Below are positions 45,675-59,252 of a stretch of 64,000 nucleotides of DNA, piece by piece. The notes beneath the pieces are model-generated. The model was not told the origin of the DNA, did not search any database, and worked only from the letters and a program-made list of their open reading frames with translations. Numbering within the stretch: position 1 is the first letter of the stretch; each line of letters opens with the position of its first letter. Made by a program: the position numbers and the translations under genes. This stretch comes from Berberis thunbergii. Its lineage: Eukaryota; Streptophyta; Magnoliopsida; Ranunculales; Berberidaceae. Location of the stretch: the NCBI GenBank assembly GCA_003290165.1, contig QNQO01001840.1, positions 124,001 through 188,000 of the forward strand. Direction: 5' to 3'.

Positions 45675-46806
45675 AGAGCAATATAACGTGGTTCAACAAA
45701 ATTGCCTACTTCCACTAAAACATATATCAAAATCTTATTGCTACAGACACAACATTACAACTTCAAGTCTCTCACAAACAAACATCATCATCAAAGCCCA
45801 CTCCCGTTACTCTAGGGGTCGGCTACACGTATTTTGGTTATCCAAGCAATGTGATTTTGCCACATATCATCGCCTAATCCAAGCTCAATGATGTCTTCCT
45901 TCACCGCCTTCATCCAAATTTTCAATAGTCATCCCATCCGTCCACACCATCCATTAACTTGCCAATCTAGAGATTTTCTAATTGGCGTCATGTTTAATCT
46001 CCTCTGCACATGACCAAACCACGTTAAACGCATTTCTCAAATTGTGTCCTTTATAGGTGTTACACCTAAGTATCTCCTAATTCTTTCCTTACGAGTTTTA
46101 CCACACATTCACCTTAACATACGCATTTCTGCTACCGCCATCATATGTGTATGTTGTCTCGTAGTAGCCCAACATTATGAACCGTAAAGCATGGTTGGAC
46201 AAACAATTGTTATATAGCATTTCCATTTTAACCTTGCAGGCATCCTTCTATCACATAATACACCTGATATCATTTTCCATTTCGTCCAACCAGCTTTAAT
46301 CCTATGGTCTACATCTTCTCCAATAGCCCCATTCTTTTGAATTATAGACCCTATATATCGAAAAGCTTCACAATCTGGAACATCCACGCCTTCCATCTTA
46401 ATTGGATTACTCATCCCTCGTGGTTCACAACCAAAGTTGCACATTAGATAGTTTGTCTTGAAACGACTAATTTTAAAACCCTTACTCTCTAATGTCTCAC
46501 ACCACCTATCTAATTTTCGACCTAAACCTTCACTAGTCACATCAATTAAGACCCAAAGCCCACAACAAAATAAAATAAAGAACGCTTCAAAAGCACACAA
46601 ACTCAAATCAAACTGATTACGACGAAATTGCCTACTTCCACTAGAACATGTATCAAAATATTATTGTGTCAAAGCCAAGATTACGACTTCAAGTCTCTCA
46701 CAAACAATCTCTCTCAAAACTTAGTTTCTAGAAAGAAATCCCAAACCTCAAAGCCCACATGAGAACGCTTCAAGAGCACATAAACTCAAATCAAACTAAT
46801 TACCAA
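45675..46806. repeat. Tandem duplication, one copy split by a LINE
   Basis: Copy 1 is 45675-45801 plus 46554-46619; copy 2 is 46620-46806. Shared words include aaattgcctacttccacta, acttcaagtctctcacaaac, caaagcccaca and aacgcttcaa. Copy 2 has no LINE at the corresponding caaagcccac, so it shows the unoccupied site. Confidence 0.8.
45802..46553 (-). mobile_element. 5'-truncated LINE, 752 bp
   Basis: Minus-strand translation gives the C-terminal part of a plant LINE reverse transcriptase: EGLGRKLDRWCETLESKGF, IGSIIQKNGAIGEDVDHRIK, GWTKWKMISGVLCDRRMP and TMLYGS (46530-46175), then after shifts MAVAEMRMLR, RLTWFGHVQRR and a tail ending near ggctacacg. Flanked by a 10-bp duplication, caaagcccac (45792-45801 and 46554-46563). 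Catalytic motifs are missing, as expected for 5' truncation. Confidence 0.88.
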
Positions 46807-46994
46807 ACTAACTTTGGATTTCGAGTTATCCAAACTATTTTTCAGGTGCTCTAAAGCTCTCAAAATAGGTCCTATACAAGTCCCAAGGGATTAATTACAC
46901 AAGTCCCAAGGGATTAATCAAACAAGCAATTACTTAAAAGTGGAAGCAAAAAGTCCATTACTTGGAGAAAGTAAAGACTTTGTTAGACTTTGTT
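46807..46994. repeat. Short tandem repeat acaagtcccaagggattaat
   Basis: Two adjacent copies at about 46876-46918. The remainder is unassigned. Confidence 0.6.
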
Positions 46995-47656
46995 GTTTCC
47001 ATTTATTTGAACCAAGCAAATTCACCACAACCAATATCTAATTTCAAATTGTTTCCCTAACCCAACACCACCACTTTCTAAATCATCTTGGTCTCTAGCA
47101 AACAATATATAATTCAAGAATTCTCCACCCTTTCAAGGAAACCAATCATTTAGAAAACCTACTATTTCTATTTTCAATGAGTAGAGTTTCTCATGGCAAT
47201 AATTAGGTTATTTTTTATTCTTTTGGCAATTGTGTGCTAGTATAAAGGTGAAGATATTGTGCACAATGAACATTGTGATTTTTGAAGATTTCATTTGAAA
47301 CTCCATCATAGCAATGGTGGAGTTGCTTTGCTATCCTGAAACAGCTTTGGGTGCATGGTGCATGGCGCCTCATAATCGTGTTTGAACGGGTGATGATCTT
47401 GTTTGGATGACCAGCTACTCAGATTTTTGAAATCTTCACTGAATTGGAGAATGAAGAATTGTTGAAATAGGACATTGAGTTTTCTAAAAGATGGGTTTCC
47501 TAGAAGAGTTAGAAAATTATTAAATTAGATAGGATGTGAGCTAGTTTGTAAGTTGGAAGGAAAGTGAGTTGAATTAGAAAGTGGTGGTATTGGAAACAAT
47601 TTGAGATTAGAAAGTAGTGGTTGTGGTGGATTTGTCTTTCATTAGAATATGGAAAC
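46995..47656. mobile_element. Large imperfect inverted repeat, 660 bp
   Basis: The left arm (46995-47200) pairs with the right arm (47455-47656): caccacaacca, ctaatttcaaattgtttcc and ccaccactttctaa match in reverse complement, and further in gaaaacct / gggtttcct. The loop is about 250 bp. No target duplication is clear, so it is either a long-TIR transposon or an inverted duplication. Confidence 0.65.
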
Positions 47657-49921
<2,265 letters not shown>

Positions 49922-50102
49922 GAACCCGTCTAATTGTCGAGAGACGCAGCGAGGAAAACAGGGAGGGACCCCACAGGGGGAGGGGGAGCCGTCCATTCCC
50001 CCGGAATGTGCGAGTTGAAAATTCAAATGCACATCCCGAGGGGATAGCTCCCCCTCACCCCTGTGAGTTCCTCACTGTTTCCCTCGCCATTTAGATTTTT
50101 AC
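49922..50102. mobile_element. MULE-type foldback MITE, copy C (181 bp)
   Basis: Same family as copies A and B: gaacccgtctaat start, gcagcgaggaaaaca arm, central gttgaaaattcaaat, and tttagatttttac end. The 9-bp duplication is atcttttaa / atgttttaa (49913-49921 and 50103-50111), one mismatch. It is inserted 270 bp upstream of the RABA1 start codon. Confidence 0.9.
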
Positions 50103-50111
50103 ATGTTTTAA

Positions 50112-51060
50112 AATGTCGGGTCATTTGCTATTTGCCCAGAATAAATCAATAATGAACTTTGCCCTCAGGATTAGCAGTCATTGTGTCTTAACCAGCTGTT
50201 TTCAATATATCAATATTTAGATGACCAAAATACTCTCGCCTCTATCAACATTGTCGACAACAGTCACAGCCCCTCCCCACACCCGCCTCCTTGCCTCCTC
50301 ACCTCTCTAGTTCAATCCCATCCCCCTCCCTGTTTCACCTATGATAGGGTCACTCATCCCCTCACTCGCCTCCCTCTCCTTTTCTCTATTTCACTCGCGA
50401 CAACGAAGTCCCTCTCCGCCCTCGTCTCCCTCTTCCTCTCTCTGTTTCTCACCGCCTTCCCCCTTCTTTTTCCTTTTATCTATTTCACTTCCTCCATTTC
50501 CTTCTGTTTGTTGCAAACCATCCATCCAATTTCTATACACTCAAATACGCTAGATATTTCTTCAATCAGAGTTTCAACTATGTCTCTCTCCAACTCGTTG
50601 TAAAGTTTTAAGTCTCTAAAACCATCCCTCCATATATAGATCAACAAACAATTTACAAAAACCAAATCAAACCCACTAATCATCTCCCATCAATCCCTAA
50701 CCCCATTGAATCCCATATCCTCTGTATGTCTCCAAAACCTCTCCATTACTCACCCTTAAATCCCCCCTTTTGGCCCCAAAAACTCAACCATGGCAGGTGT
50801 TTTGAACTCAAATCCTTCAAAGAAACAACAGCAAGAGTTGTCTTTATTACAAGGTATTTCGTGTTGAACCACATGCACATAGGTAGAATCTCAAGTGGTA
50901 CCCATTCAAGGCACAAAAGGAAATGGGATGAGTTTTCAAACAGAATTGCTTATCATTTCAATTCATTTAAGCAGTACATGATGCAGTCAATTTTCGCTCC
51001 CTGTTTGACCTTGACGTCTGACCTGCACAAGGAACGCACGTGAGCCACGGACCACCGTTG
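50112..51060. other. Upstream of RABA1, CT-rich
   Basis: 50270-50480 is strongly CT-rich on the plus strand. The long plus-strand open stretches (50181-50603, 50726-51043) follow from this bias and have no protein motif. 50800-51050 is unassigned. Confidence 0.35.
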
Positions 51061-51913
51061 TGGTGGCCGATGGCACTTCGATGCTAAAGTCAGACAAGGA
51101 TTTGAGGAAGGCTTAATATTGTAAATAGGGAATTTGTAGTGTATCTTAGTTTACCAACCTCATGTCTTATTTATAGTGCTAGAGTTTTGGTTCGACCTAG
51201 TCATCGGTACCGTAGTTTAGGGAAGAAAATCTTCGTGGAGATCCTTATCTAATTAGGAGGTGTGCTGTGAAAGGAAATTTCCCTGTTAGACTTGTGCTCC
51301 TAGATACGCAAGAGGTAGTTTCCAATCAGAGTGTTGTTCATAGATGAAAGTTTTCGTGTACGACGTATACTCCGATATTTGCTTCCTAGTTGGAAACAAG
51401 ATGTTGTTGGCTTGTCCGTCTGAAGCTGATCCCCGAGACACTTGCCTTAATAGGTCTTATCGGTATTGGGGATGGTTGTGAGACGTGTGGGCTTAGCAAG
51501 CTATAGTAATTTGGGTCCATCTGGCGGACAACACTGTGCGGGCTTGATGTCGCTTGGGCCAGATCAGTGTTGGGGTGACGCTTGGGTCTATTATTACTTG
51601 AGATCATCATGATACATGTACGGTGTAGAAGAGATGATGTTTCGGTGTATCATCAACTGCTCCCCCCGAGTTAGTGAGCCATCGTATCGGTTCACTAAGA
51701 CATTTCTTGAACAAATACGTCGTTCATGATGATTGAGTTTGAACCGTTACTTGGGCGACGCGCTTCACTAATTGTGTGTCCGTTCAATGGAGAAAATGCG
51801 GGAAACCAATCCCTATTTAGATCTCCCTTTCTACAGAGATTGACTCTTCTATTTCGTCGCTTTTAGAGACTCTATGTTCATCTTTTGATAGAAAGTTTAT
51901 TCACCTTTTTCAT

Positions 51914-54383
51914 GCCTCGCCAAAGTCGCCTTGACGATGAGCTTTTTGCTAAGGGCCTTTTATTCTTTAAAGATAGGTCGACTTTTTAATCGAGCCTCAC
52001 TAAGATTCGAAAGACGTTCGGGGTCCTTAAACACCTGCCACTCTATACTCTGACTGATGATCAGACGCCAATGTTTCCTCTGGAAAGATTCATCTATTTG
52101 CACCGCAGCATGCTTCAAACTGGTGTCCGTTTTCCTGTGCTTGACGAAATTAGGGGCTTTCTGGAATTTCTTGGAATCCCTCCTGCACAATTGGTATCAA
52201 ATGGGTACAGGACTATCCTGCCCAGTGGCTCCCATTCTATACAGAGTTTTGAAGGTTAAGTCTGAAGGTGGAGCATCTTCAAAGAAGAGGAATGCCTCCA
52301 AAGTTAAGGCTCCCGCCCTGCCTGACACAAAAGACCTTTCTGATATGCTTGTGTCCTTCATAAGCTCGAAGAAGTATCACACAGGGGTCGATCCGGCTTC
52401 CAAATGGCCTACTCTGGTGAGGGAGGAACGTGATCCTGACGGGTTTGCTGGGGTGGAAGTTGTAGCATCTGGCATGGAGAAGAACCACCTGCGGTTAGCA
52501 GGGGTTGATGATGCGTCGCAGCTAAGTACTGAATAGGCAGAGGCTTTGAATGAGAAGCTAATGCTAGCTGTTGTAGTGGCTTCTACTGGTGCTGACCAAT
52601 CCAGAACTATTTTGCTGGAAGGTATGATGAAGATTCACCTGTGGTCTTGGAGTTCAATCATCCTGCTAGTGGATTAGGGCTGAACAAAAAACCGATCAAA
52701 CCGACTAAACCGACCGAACCGATCAAAATCGAACCAATCGGTTTGGTTTAAATTCGGTTCGGTTATGTGATTTTAACCGACCAAACCGAACCGACCGAAT
52801 ATATATAATAAATAATATATATTTATATATAAATAATATAATATGTTTAAAATAGTCGGTTCGGTTCGGTTTTATTTCGGTTTTGGTTCGATTTTAGGTT
52901 CGGTTCGGTTCGGTTACGGTTTGCATAAATTAGAATCGGTTCGGTTTCGGATCGGTTTTGCTAATGGTCGGATCGGTTTCGGTTTGAAAATTTTAAAACC
53001 GACCTAGGTCAGTTCGGTTCATGGTTTAGGTGAAAAACCGAACCGATGGTTCGGTTTTCAGCCCTATAGTGGATCGTCCAACAGTGGTCGTTGTTGTGTG
53101 GACCGTCCCTCTTGTAGTCTGCATTGCCTCTCATCTTGCTCTAGACCATATATCAAGGTAATAGAGGGTTTGTTAGACAATTTGCTTCCTTATCTTCATT
53201 CGGATTTCGCTGAGCCGACTCGCAACAAAGGGCCCACTGTGAGTGATAAAGGGAAGACTGTGGATGGGGGCCTAGGTGCGGTGGAGACTACAAAAGGGCG
53301 GTGCTGGCATGATCCCGCATCCGGGAGAGCTACATTTGGATGTACGGATGAGTTTGTTTGCTCCAAACGTGGTGAAAATGAGCAACCAAGCCTGACACCA
53401 GGAGATTTTCATTGATTATGCTTCACAGAATCATATAAGCAGACGTTATAGCTGGCTGACGAACTGTGCTCCAAAGCCTGTGGAGGATGCGTTGGAGGAG
53501 CGCATGGATAAGGGGTTGAAACACCTTATGTTGGGGATGTCCCAATTGAGCAAGGTGGTCGTCGCTGGGACAAAAGTTGAAACGGCTCTTCATGAGAGGG
53601 TATACACCATGGAGTGTGTCTTCTCGACTATGCAGAAATCATATTCTGATGCACTTTTCAAGATTGAGTCGTTATAAAAACATATTGAGGAAATGAGGCT
53701 AGAACAGTCAGTCGTTGATGCTAAGACTCAGAGGGTTCATTTGGAAGCCCTTGAGTCTGATTTTGCAAAGGCGGTGTCTGCAAGGGGCAGATACAGACAA
53801 GAGTTGAACCTAGTCCGTCGTGATCTGGAAGTTGCATCAGGAATTTGTGGCTAAGATGTGCGCTTAATTGTAGTCTCTTGTTGAGGAGAACACCATGAAA
53901 AGTCTAAGTGGATTGCCCAGAGACAACAGTTAGAGGCCGACAAGGAATTCAATGCTCGAGAAGCAAGGAAAGCTAGGGACCAACTTTTTCTGAAGCAACA
54001 TGAACTTAGTGCAGTTAAGAGTAGCCTGATTATTTAGCAGTCTCAGGTTGATGCACTGACAGGCAAGCTAGAGTTGTTGAAGTGTAAACTTGTTGAAGTA
54101 AAAAGTGCGCGAGGAAGAGCTTCTCAAGGCGCAAAGCAAGTATGAATTCCGTTGGGTCGTGCATGGGAGGTTGGAACTGTTGGCGTTGATGAAGGAAGAG
54201 CATCCAGAATGGGACCTTGCTTATTACAAAAAGATGTCCTATGCAGATTTCAGAATGGTTTCTGAATCGTCAAAAGAAGAGGGCGATCTGGATCATGGCA
54301 CTCAAACTGAGGCACACACAACGCAACTCCTGCTTATTCTCTTGTTGGGCTTAGTTCCCCCGTATTTATACCCCATCCTATGA
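51914..54383 (+). pseudogene. Opposing ORF: gypsy-transposon (Transposase_28-like) and coiled-coil protein
   Basis: ATG at 51914 opens MPRQSRLDDELFAKGLLFFK, then a stop. FPLERFIYLHRSMLQTGVRF and FLEFLGIPPAQLVSNGYR (about 52070-52210) match the N-terminal domain called Transposase_28 or putative gypsy type transposon in plants. The frame is then broken, split by a hAT MITE (52675-53066), and resumes with a long coiled coil (LEERMDKGLKHLMLGMSQL from 53490; DALTGKLELLKCKLVEVKSA near 54050) and a C-terminal segment HPEWDLAYYKKMSYADF (about 54200). At least five stops or shifts are present. The function in Tat elements is unknown. It is dead here. Confidence 0.6.
52675..53066. mobile_element. hAT MITE, 392 bp
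   Basis: Ends TAGGGCTGAA and TTCAGCCCTA, flanked by a perfect 8-bp duplication, tagtggat (52667-52674 and 53067-53074). The interior is rich in ggttcggttcggt on one side and its complement on the other, with an AT-rich core near 52800-52850. It interrupts the opposing ORF of the Tat-like element and so is younger than that element. Confidence 0.93.
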
Positions 54384-54835
54384 GGAGTAAATTTTGTCCA
54401 TCTGTACTTTTTGTTTCAACTGTTAATAAAAACGAGTTTATTTCGAGTATGTTTTGTACCCGTATTTTGTTTGGTATCCTGTTGCCCGCTTTCCATTTTT
54501 CCTTGTCGTTTTACTTTGACATAGGTCCACTTGGGTTAGTAGGAAGCTGAGTGGTCTGTCTATTGTTGAGAGTTCAACCATTTGTGTCGCAAATAATTCT
54601 GACATGTTCTTCTGTAAGGTCTTAGAGTTGCTATCGCGAGGTTATGTCCAATAGTGGACGTTCTGCGAATGGTTTGGCAGTGGGTTACGCAACCATGTCG
54701 TAGCTCATCCTTAAGGTAAAGGTGTTTGAGACTCATGTTGTGTATCTGACCATCAATTGCGGTTGCACGCATGATTGAACTTTTGTAGCCGAGCACATGC
54801 GCTGTAGTTGAGCAAGAACGCTTGGCTCGAGTCAG
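54384..54835. other. Tat-like element, non-coding segment after the opposing ORF
   Basis: No coding sequence recognised. 54400-54460 is T-rich and could be a 3' UTR of the plus-strand ORF. Confidence 0.4.
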
Positions 54836-55440
54836 GTTTCGTAAGCTCGAGTTGGTATCCCGTGGCAAACCGTTGGCATCAATTGGGTTTGACTAGCCTC
54901 CCACCTTCCAAATCATCTACACCTGTGCGCATCGAGCTACAAATTTGGAAGTTTTCAACGACCACGGTCTGTAGAAGAGAAGTGGTCCAGTAGCAAGCCA
55001 TCGTCATCAGTCAGGTGCCTAGGCTCCCACCTTCCAAACCATCTACATCCCTGCGGAGCATGCTACAAGTCTAGGAGTTAGTAATTCGGTGACCATGGTC
55101 TGTAGAAGAGCAGTGGTCTCATGGCGAACCGTCAACATCAGTCAAAACTGACTAGGCTCCCACCTTCCAAACCATCTACACCCCCGCAGAGCAGGCTACA
55201 GGTTTGGACTTTGACTAGAAGCTGTCATTATCAGTCGTCATTGGCTAGGCTTACCTGATCGAGTTTGGCGACCGTGGTCCACGAAGGGGGCGACGGTCCC
55301 TATCGAGTGGTCGTCATCAGGCATAAGAGTGCTGATTAGACTCCCACTTCTTAAGCCATCGACATTCTCGCATGGCGAACTAAGCGTCGGGATGAACCAA
55401 AAGTTGTCGTCATCAATTGAAACTGACTAAGCTTGCCTGA
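54836..55440. repeat. Degenerate tandem repeats, unit about 90-130 bp
   Basis: Four to five copies, each with ctaggctcccaccttccaaa, ccatctacac, gaccatggtctgtagaagag and catcagtcaaaactgac-like blocks. Such arrays are common in the untranslated regions of Tat elements. Confidence 0.75.
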
Positions 55441-57080
55441 TTAGGTTAGGGCTCCGACTGTTGAAGGCGTGCGAGCCTACTTTCGCGGGCGGATTGCATC
55501 GTGTGGATTAGTTTTTTCAAAAAGTAAGAAGTACCTTAAATCAGCTGGTGATAGGTAGGTGTGCTCCGTGTGTCAAAAGTGACTAGAGTTTCTACTATTT
55601 GGATCAGTGCATGTGGTAAAATGTCGTTCAAATAGTGGGCTAAGTCGATGGGCTTGTAAAAGAAGAGCTAGGTCCTGTCGTAGGATCGTGACACCACATG
55701 TATAACATGGATTGCATGGTGACATGCGTACGACGTAGATCACGAGACGGTTGAGTACCAGTTACTCCCCTCAATTAATGGGGTTCTGTGCAATATCATT
55801 AATTGAATGAACGTGGTCTTGTGCGGTTTCCTTGGGAACCGTCGTCTCCTCATTTCTCATACGATATTCAATGATGATATTTAATGTTGAAGCGCCTGTT
55901 TGGTGAACCATTATGTCTATCTAATTGTGTTCCTTCGTCGTTGTAGGCATTATCTTTTACAGAGTGCATTTTTTCTAATGCTCTTACTCAAAGAATATGT
56001 TTTGGGCTTTTCAAAGGCTGAAGGAAAATCTCCAATGCTGGAGTCTTTGAATGTTCTGACATTTGCGCCGATGAGTTTTGATAAGACTTGTTATTATGCG
56101 TGGTCACCTGCTCTAGGTGAGCACCCAATTGGTTCTTTAAGACCTTGTAATTTTTTCTCGTATTGCAAAGAAGAGTTACGAACTTCCTCCCAAGGGATGA
56201 GTCAGTTGTTTATTCGCCAGTGCTTCAGTGATACCTTGTGCCATCCTGTCTGTCGGGAGACACTCCCTGCAACTAGTTTGTGGTTGATCGAAGTGTTGGC
56301 AGATGCGACTTTGCTTCCGGGGGTGGTATCTCTGAGTCACCCCGAATATCACACATGGGAGAAGCATCCTCGCTTGGCAGCATTGTGAAACCTTAACTGT
56401 CTCATCGTTTGTGGGCGTTTTTTCTGTCCTCTTCTACCTTCTTTGGAAGGCCGGATGTTAGATCAAAGATGTCTACAGCTCATCGCTAGGTTCATATTGT
56501 CGTTCGCAGACCATTCTCTTGGGGCGATTCGACGGAGCAGTGGACCGCGCTTAACCTTTTTGTACATTTTCCCTTGTTCATGGATCATCTTCTTCAGAGA
56601 AGTCGCTGAGCGGAGCTCTTAAAGGGCTCCATAATTTACCCAGGGTACCTTTGTTGTGTCTTTTGAGTCATCTTCTAGAGTCGAACTGTTTAAATGAATT
56701 TTTACTATATGTCGCGTCGGATTCATATGCTTGTAGTTTGTAGTCTTTTGTACCCGCCTCTAGGCAATCATTGTTACATCATTCCAGTCATCAATAGAGT
56801 GTGTTTGCGTAATTCTCTTTTATTTCTTAAATGATTACAAATCACATAAGCTCCTAAGAATTACAATTCTACATTGACTACTAAAAGAAAACTAAGCAAC
56901 TGAATAGATTGATTGTTGGCAGAGATAGGTCGATCCAGCCCTGAAGTGAATTTGCATGGCCCTTTCTTGAATCGTATAGCACCTTCAGCAAATTGTCAAG
57001 TTTCGTTGATGCCATTGAGGTTACTGAAGAGTAAACTTTGCGTGGGAGGATCCTTCTGCTCCCACTAACACTTGTGGGGT
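55441..57080. other. Tat-like element, unassigned interior
   Basis: A plus-strand open stretch at 55900-56388 (162 codons, TFAPMSFDKTCYYAWSPALG near its middle) has no family I recognise. Minus-strand 57084-56881 may be a tail of the protease region. Reverse transcriptase and integrase motifs were looked for and not seen. Confidence 0.35.
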
Positions 57081-57126
57081 TCATGCTTCTGTTTGCAATG
57101 ACCTCTCCGTTGGGCTTGATGTTTTG

Positions 57127-57540
57127 TCAGGTTGGAGAGTGAACTGCTCCTGCAATGCCGAAATGTTCTCCACTACTAAGTTGAGCCAATGTTGTTAGGA
57201 TTTTGCCTCCATCTGGGTCGAAAGACTTCTCTACGGTTCCTGAGTCTGGCTTCTGTTCAACTTGTCTGGCGAGCTCCAGTTGGATCTGGGAACATTCTAT
57301 CTGCTTTTGTGCAGCATAGTGGCAGCCTTGTGTTGTTGGTTGGTCCCCGCGAATTTTTCCCTCCAAGTGGTTGGCGGTATACTTGACGCACTAGAAGGGT
57401 GGAGATTATTGCTTCCAAATGGTGAAGCCGGAGTCTTCCCAATATGAGGTTATAGGTAGACGGTATGTCTACCACCCTGAATTCCATGAACAAGACCTTC
57501 CTTAGTTGTGACTCTCATGCCACCATTGTTAGCATTATCT
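57127..57540 (-). pseudogene. Gypsy (Tat-like) protease region remnant
   Basis: Minus-strand frames give MEFRVVDIPSTYNLILGRLR with LHHLEAIISTLLV, the end of the aspartic protease domain of Tat/Athila-type elements, and in another frame GKIRGDQPTTQGCHYAAQKQ, the linker to reverse transcriptase. Reverse transcriptase itself does not follow. A frameshift separates the two pieces. Confidence 0.65.
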
Positions 57541-58349
57541 TCCCAATTGGGAAGCATTTCTCTCCACTGAATCCAATCAACAGGTAGTCAGAGGACGTTA
57601 GGTTGTCCTCCTTGAGGTCCATACTGTAGAATGCGTGTAGGACAGGATGTTGAGAGAGCTTCCCGTGTCAATCACGGCCCTTTTCACTTCCCACCTTGCA
57701 ATAGAGACCGAAATGACAAGAGTGTCATTATGCGGTGCGCCGTCACCTTTGAGGTTCTTATCTGTGATGGTCAAGGTTGGGATGGGGCTCTACACCTGCG
57801 AGTAATATACACATTTGTCCTCGTTTGTGGACTATGTACACATCTCAAGGAGTCCGCTTGTGGGACTTGTTTGATCATTCTTCATTTGATCCGACTCCGT
57901 GAAGGACACATATAATATGCCCAGAATCTCCTTCTCAATTTCTTTGACTGCCTTTCCCCGGTTTGGTCATGTTGTTTATCTGAACCCAGGAATTCCTTTA
58001 TCTTGCCTTGCAAATCCAGTACTCGATCTCATACTTTAGACTCTTATAGTCATCGGTGTCGTGGCCACCCTCCTTGTGGTATGAGCAATATTTGTTGTTG
58101 TCGCGTTTGGAGGATTCTCCGCACTGCTTTGGGGGCCACTTCAAATCTTCCTAGTTTTTTTATGGAATTAAGGACGTCTGACAAGCTAAGATTGAGGGGG
58201 GTCATGGATCTAGATCCAATGCAGTTGGAAGATTTCTCTAGCCTGGTACAGCCAGTGTCTAACCTGTTGTAGTTGTGTTTTTGCTTGTTTCTTTCTTCAT
58301 CTTCTCGCTTTTTTCCTTCCTTTTTGTCCCTACAAATGGAGGGTTTCTT
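57541..58349 (-). pseudogene. Gypsy gag-pro linker remnant
   Basis: KYCSYHKEGGHDTDDYKSLK at about 58110-58040 matches the zinc-binding HGHDTE-type block that follows gag in Tat-lineage elements. The rest is frame-broken. Confidence 0.55.
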
Positions 58350-59250
58350 CTCTGTTTCAGTTTCCTTCTTTGTTATTCTTATTTCCTCCAGGATGATGTA
58401 CCTCTAGGCGCCTTTCAAGAATTCTGCCATATCCAGGGGGTTCCAAGGTAAGGAAGTCGTAAAATTTTCCCTCTCTTAGGCCAGCAGTAAAATTCGTCAC
58501 GGCTGTGTCGTCGCTGCAACTGTCAATGATCGTCAGCTCGTCATTGTAGTGCGTGATGTATTCCCTTAGTGTCTCGTTTGACTTCTGCCTCAGAGAGAGT
58601 ATATAGTGTGGGTCTTTTCTGATTCGCTGGCTTTCAACAAAGCGTGTCAAGAATTTTTGGCTAGTGTCTTGAAAGAGTCGATCGACTTTGGCGGGAGGAT
58701 GTGGAACTATTTTAGCGTTGACTTCTTCAGGCTGGTAGGGAACGTTCTACACATCATTGACTCTTAACCTTCTTTGAGCGCCATTACATGTCGATAATGA
58801 CACAAGTGATTGAACGGGTCGCCAGTCCTATCATAGAAATCATGTTTTGGAGGGCTGAATTTTTTTTGCAGAGCCTCGTTCATGATGCAGTTTACAAATG
58901 GGGGAACAAAGATGCAGTACAACACGTTTGGATCGTGAGCCCCTCGGCAGAAGGGGTTTTGTGGGGCGAGCCTGTCTACCTTGAAATCGGATCCACATTG
59001 ACTACGTCGCCACCTCTAGTCCAATGAGAACTAGCAGGGGCTTGACTCTTTTGTTCTTGTTTTCTGTTGTCCTCTGGAAATTGATGTGAAATTGATGTCT
59101 ATGATGCTCCTGATTTCCATCGGCGGGTGGAGGGTTCTGCTATATGTGAATTTCTATTGCTTTAGCGATCTGCTGTATTTGTGATGACAACAAATCCATA
59201 CTGGGGTTGTCACTGCTGCGATTGGTGCTGGGGTGTGAGCTTGCTGCTCT
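58350..59250 (-). pseudogene. Gypsy (Tat-like) gag remnant
   Basis: The clean part, 58650-58357, encodes RFVESQRIRKDPHYILSLRQ, then KSNETLREYITHYNDELTII and FTAGLREGKFYDFLTLEPPG, the retrotransposon gag core. Upstream (59250-58700) is the N-terminal part with MDLLSSQIQQIAKAIEIHI and many stops. Gag would form the particle. It is interrupted at the right by the Athila-like LTR. Confidence 0.7.
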
Positions 59251-59252
59251 TG

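Larger units (their letters stand above)
51060..59252 (-). mobile_element. Tat-like Ty3/Gypsy derivative with an opposing ORF
   Basis: From right to left (minus strand): gag (about 59250-58350), a CSYHKEGGHDTDDYKSLKYE block (about 58110-57990), protease-like DIPSTYNLILGR (about 57470), then a plus-strand coiled-coil ORF (51914-54383) and a tandem repeat tract. Reverse transcriptase, RNase H and integrase are absent. Plant Tat-lineage elements are known to carry an extra ORF in the opposite direction near the 3' end, which fits this layout. LTRs were not identified; both ends are approximate. The right end abuts the Athila-like LTR. Confidence 0.6.

Noticed and set aside
50181..50603. 140-codon plus-strand open stretch
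   Set aside because: CT-rich sequence gives long serine/proline/leucine frames by composition; no motif and no gene context.
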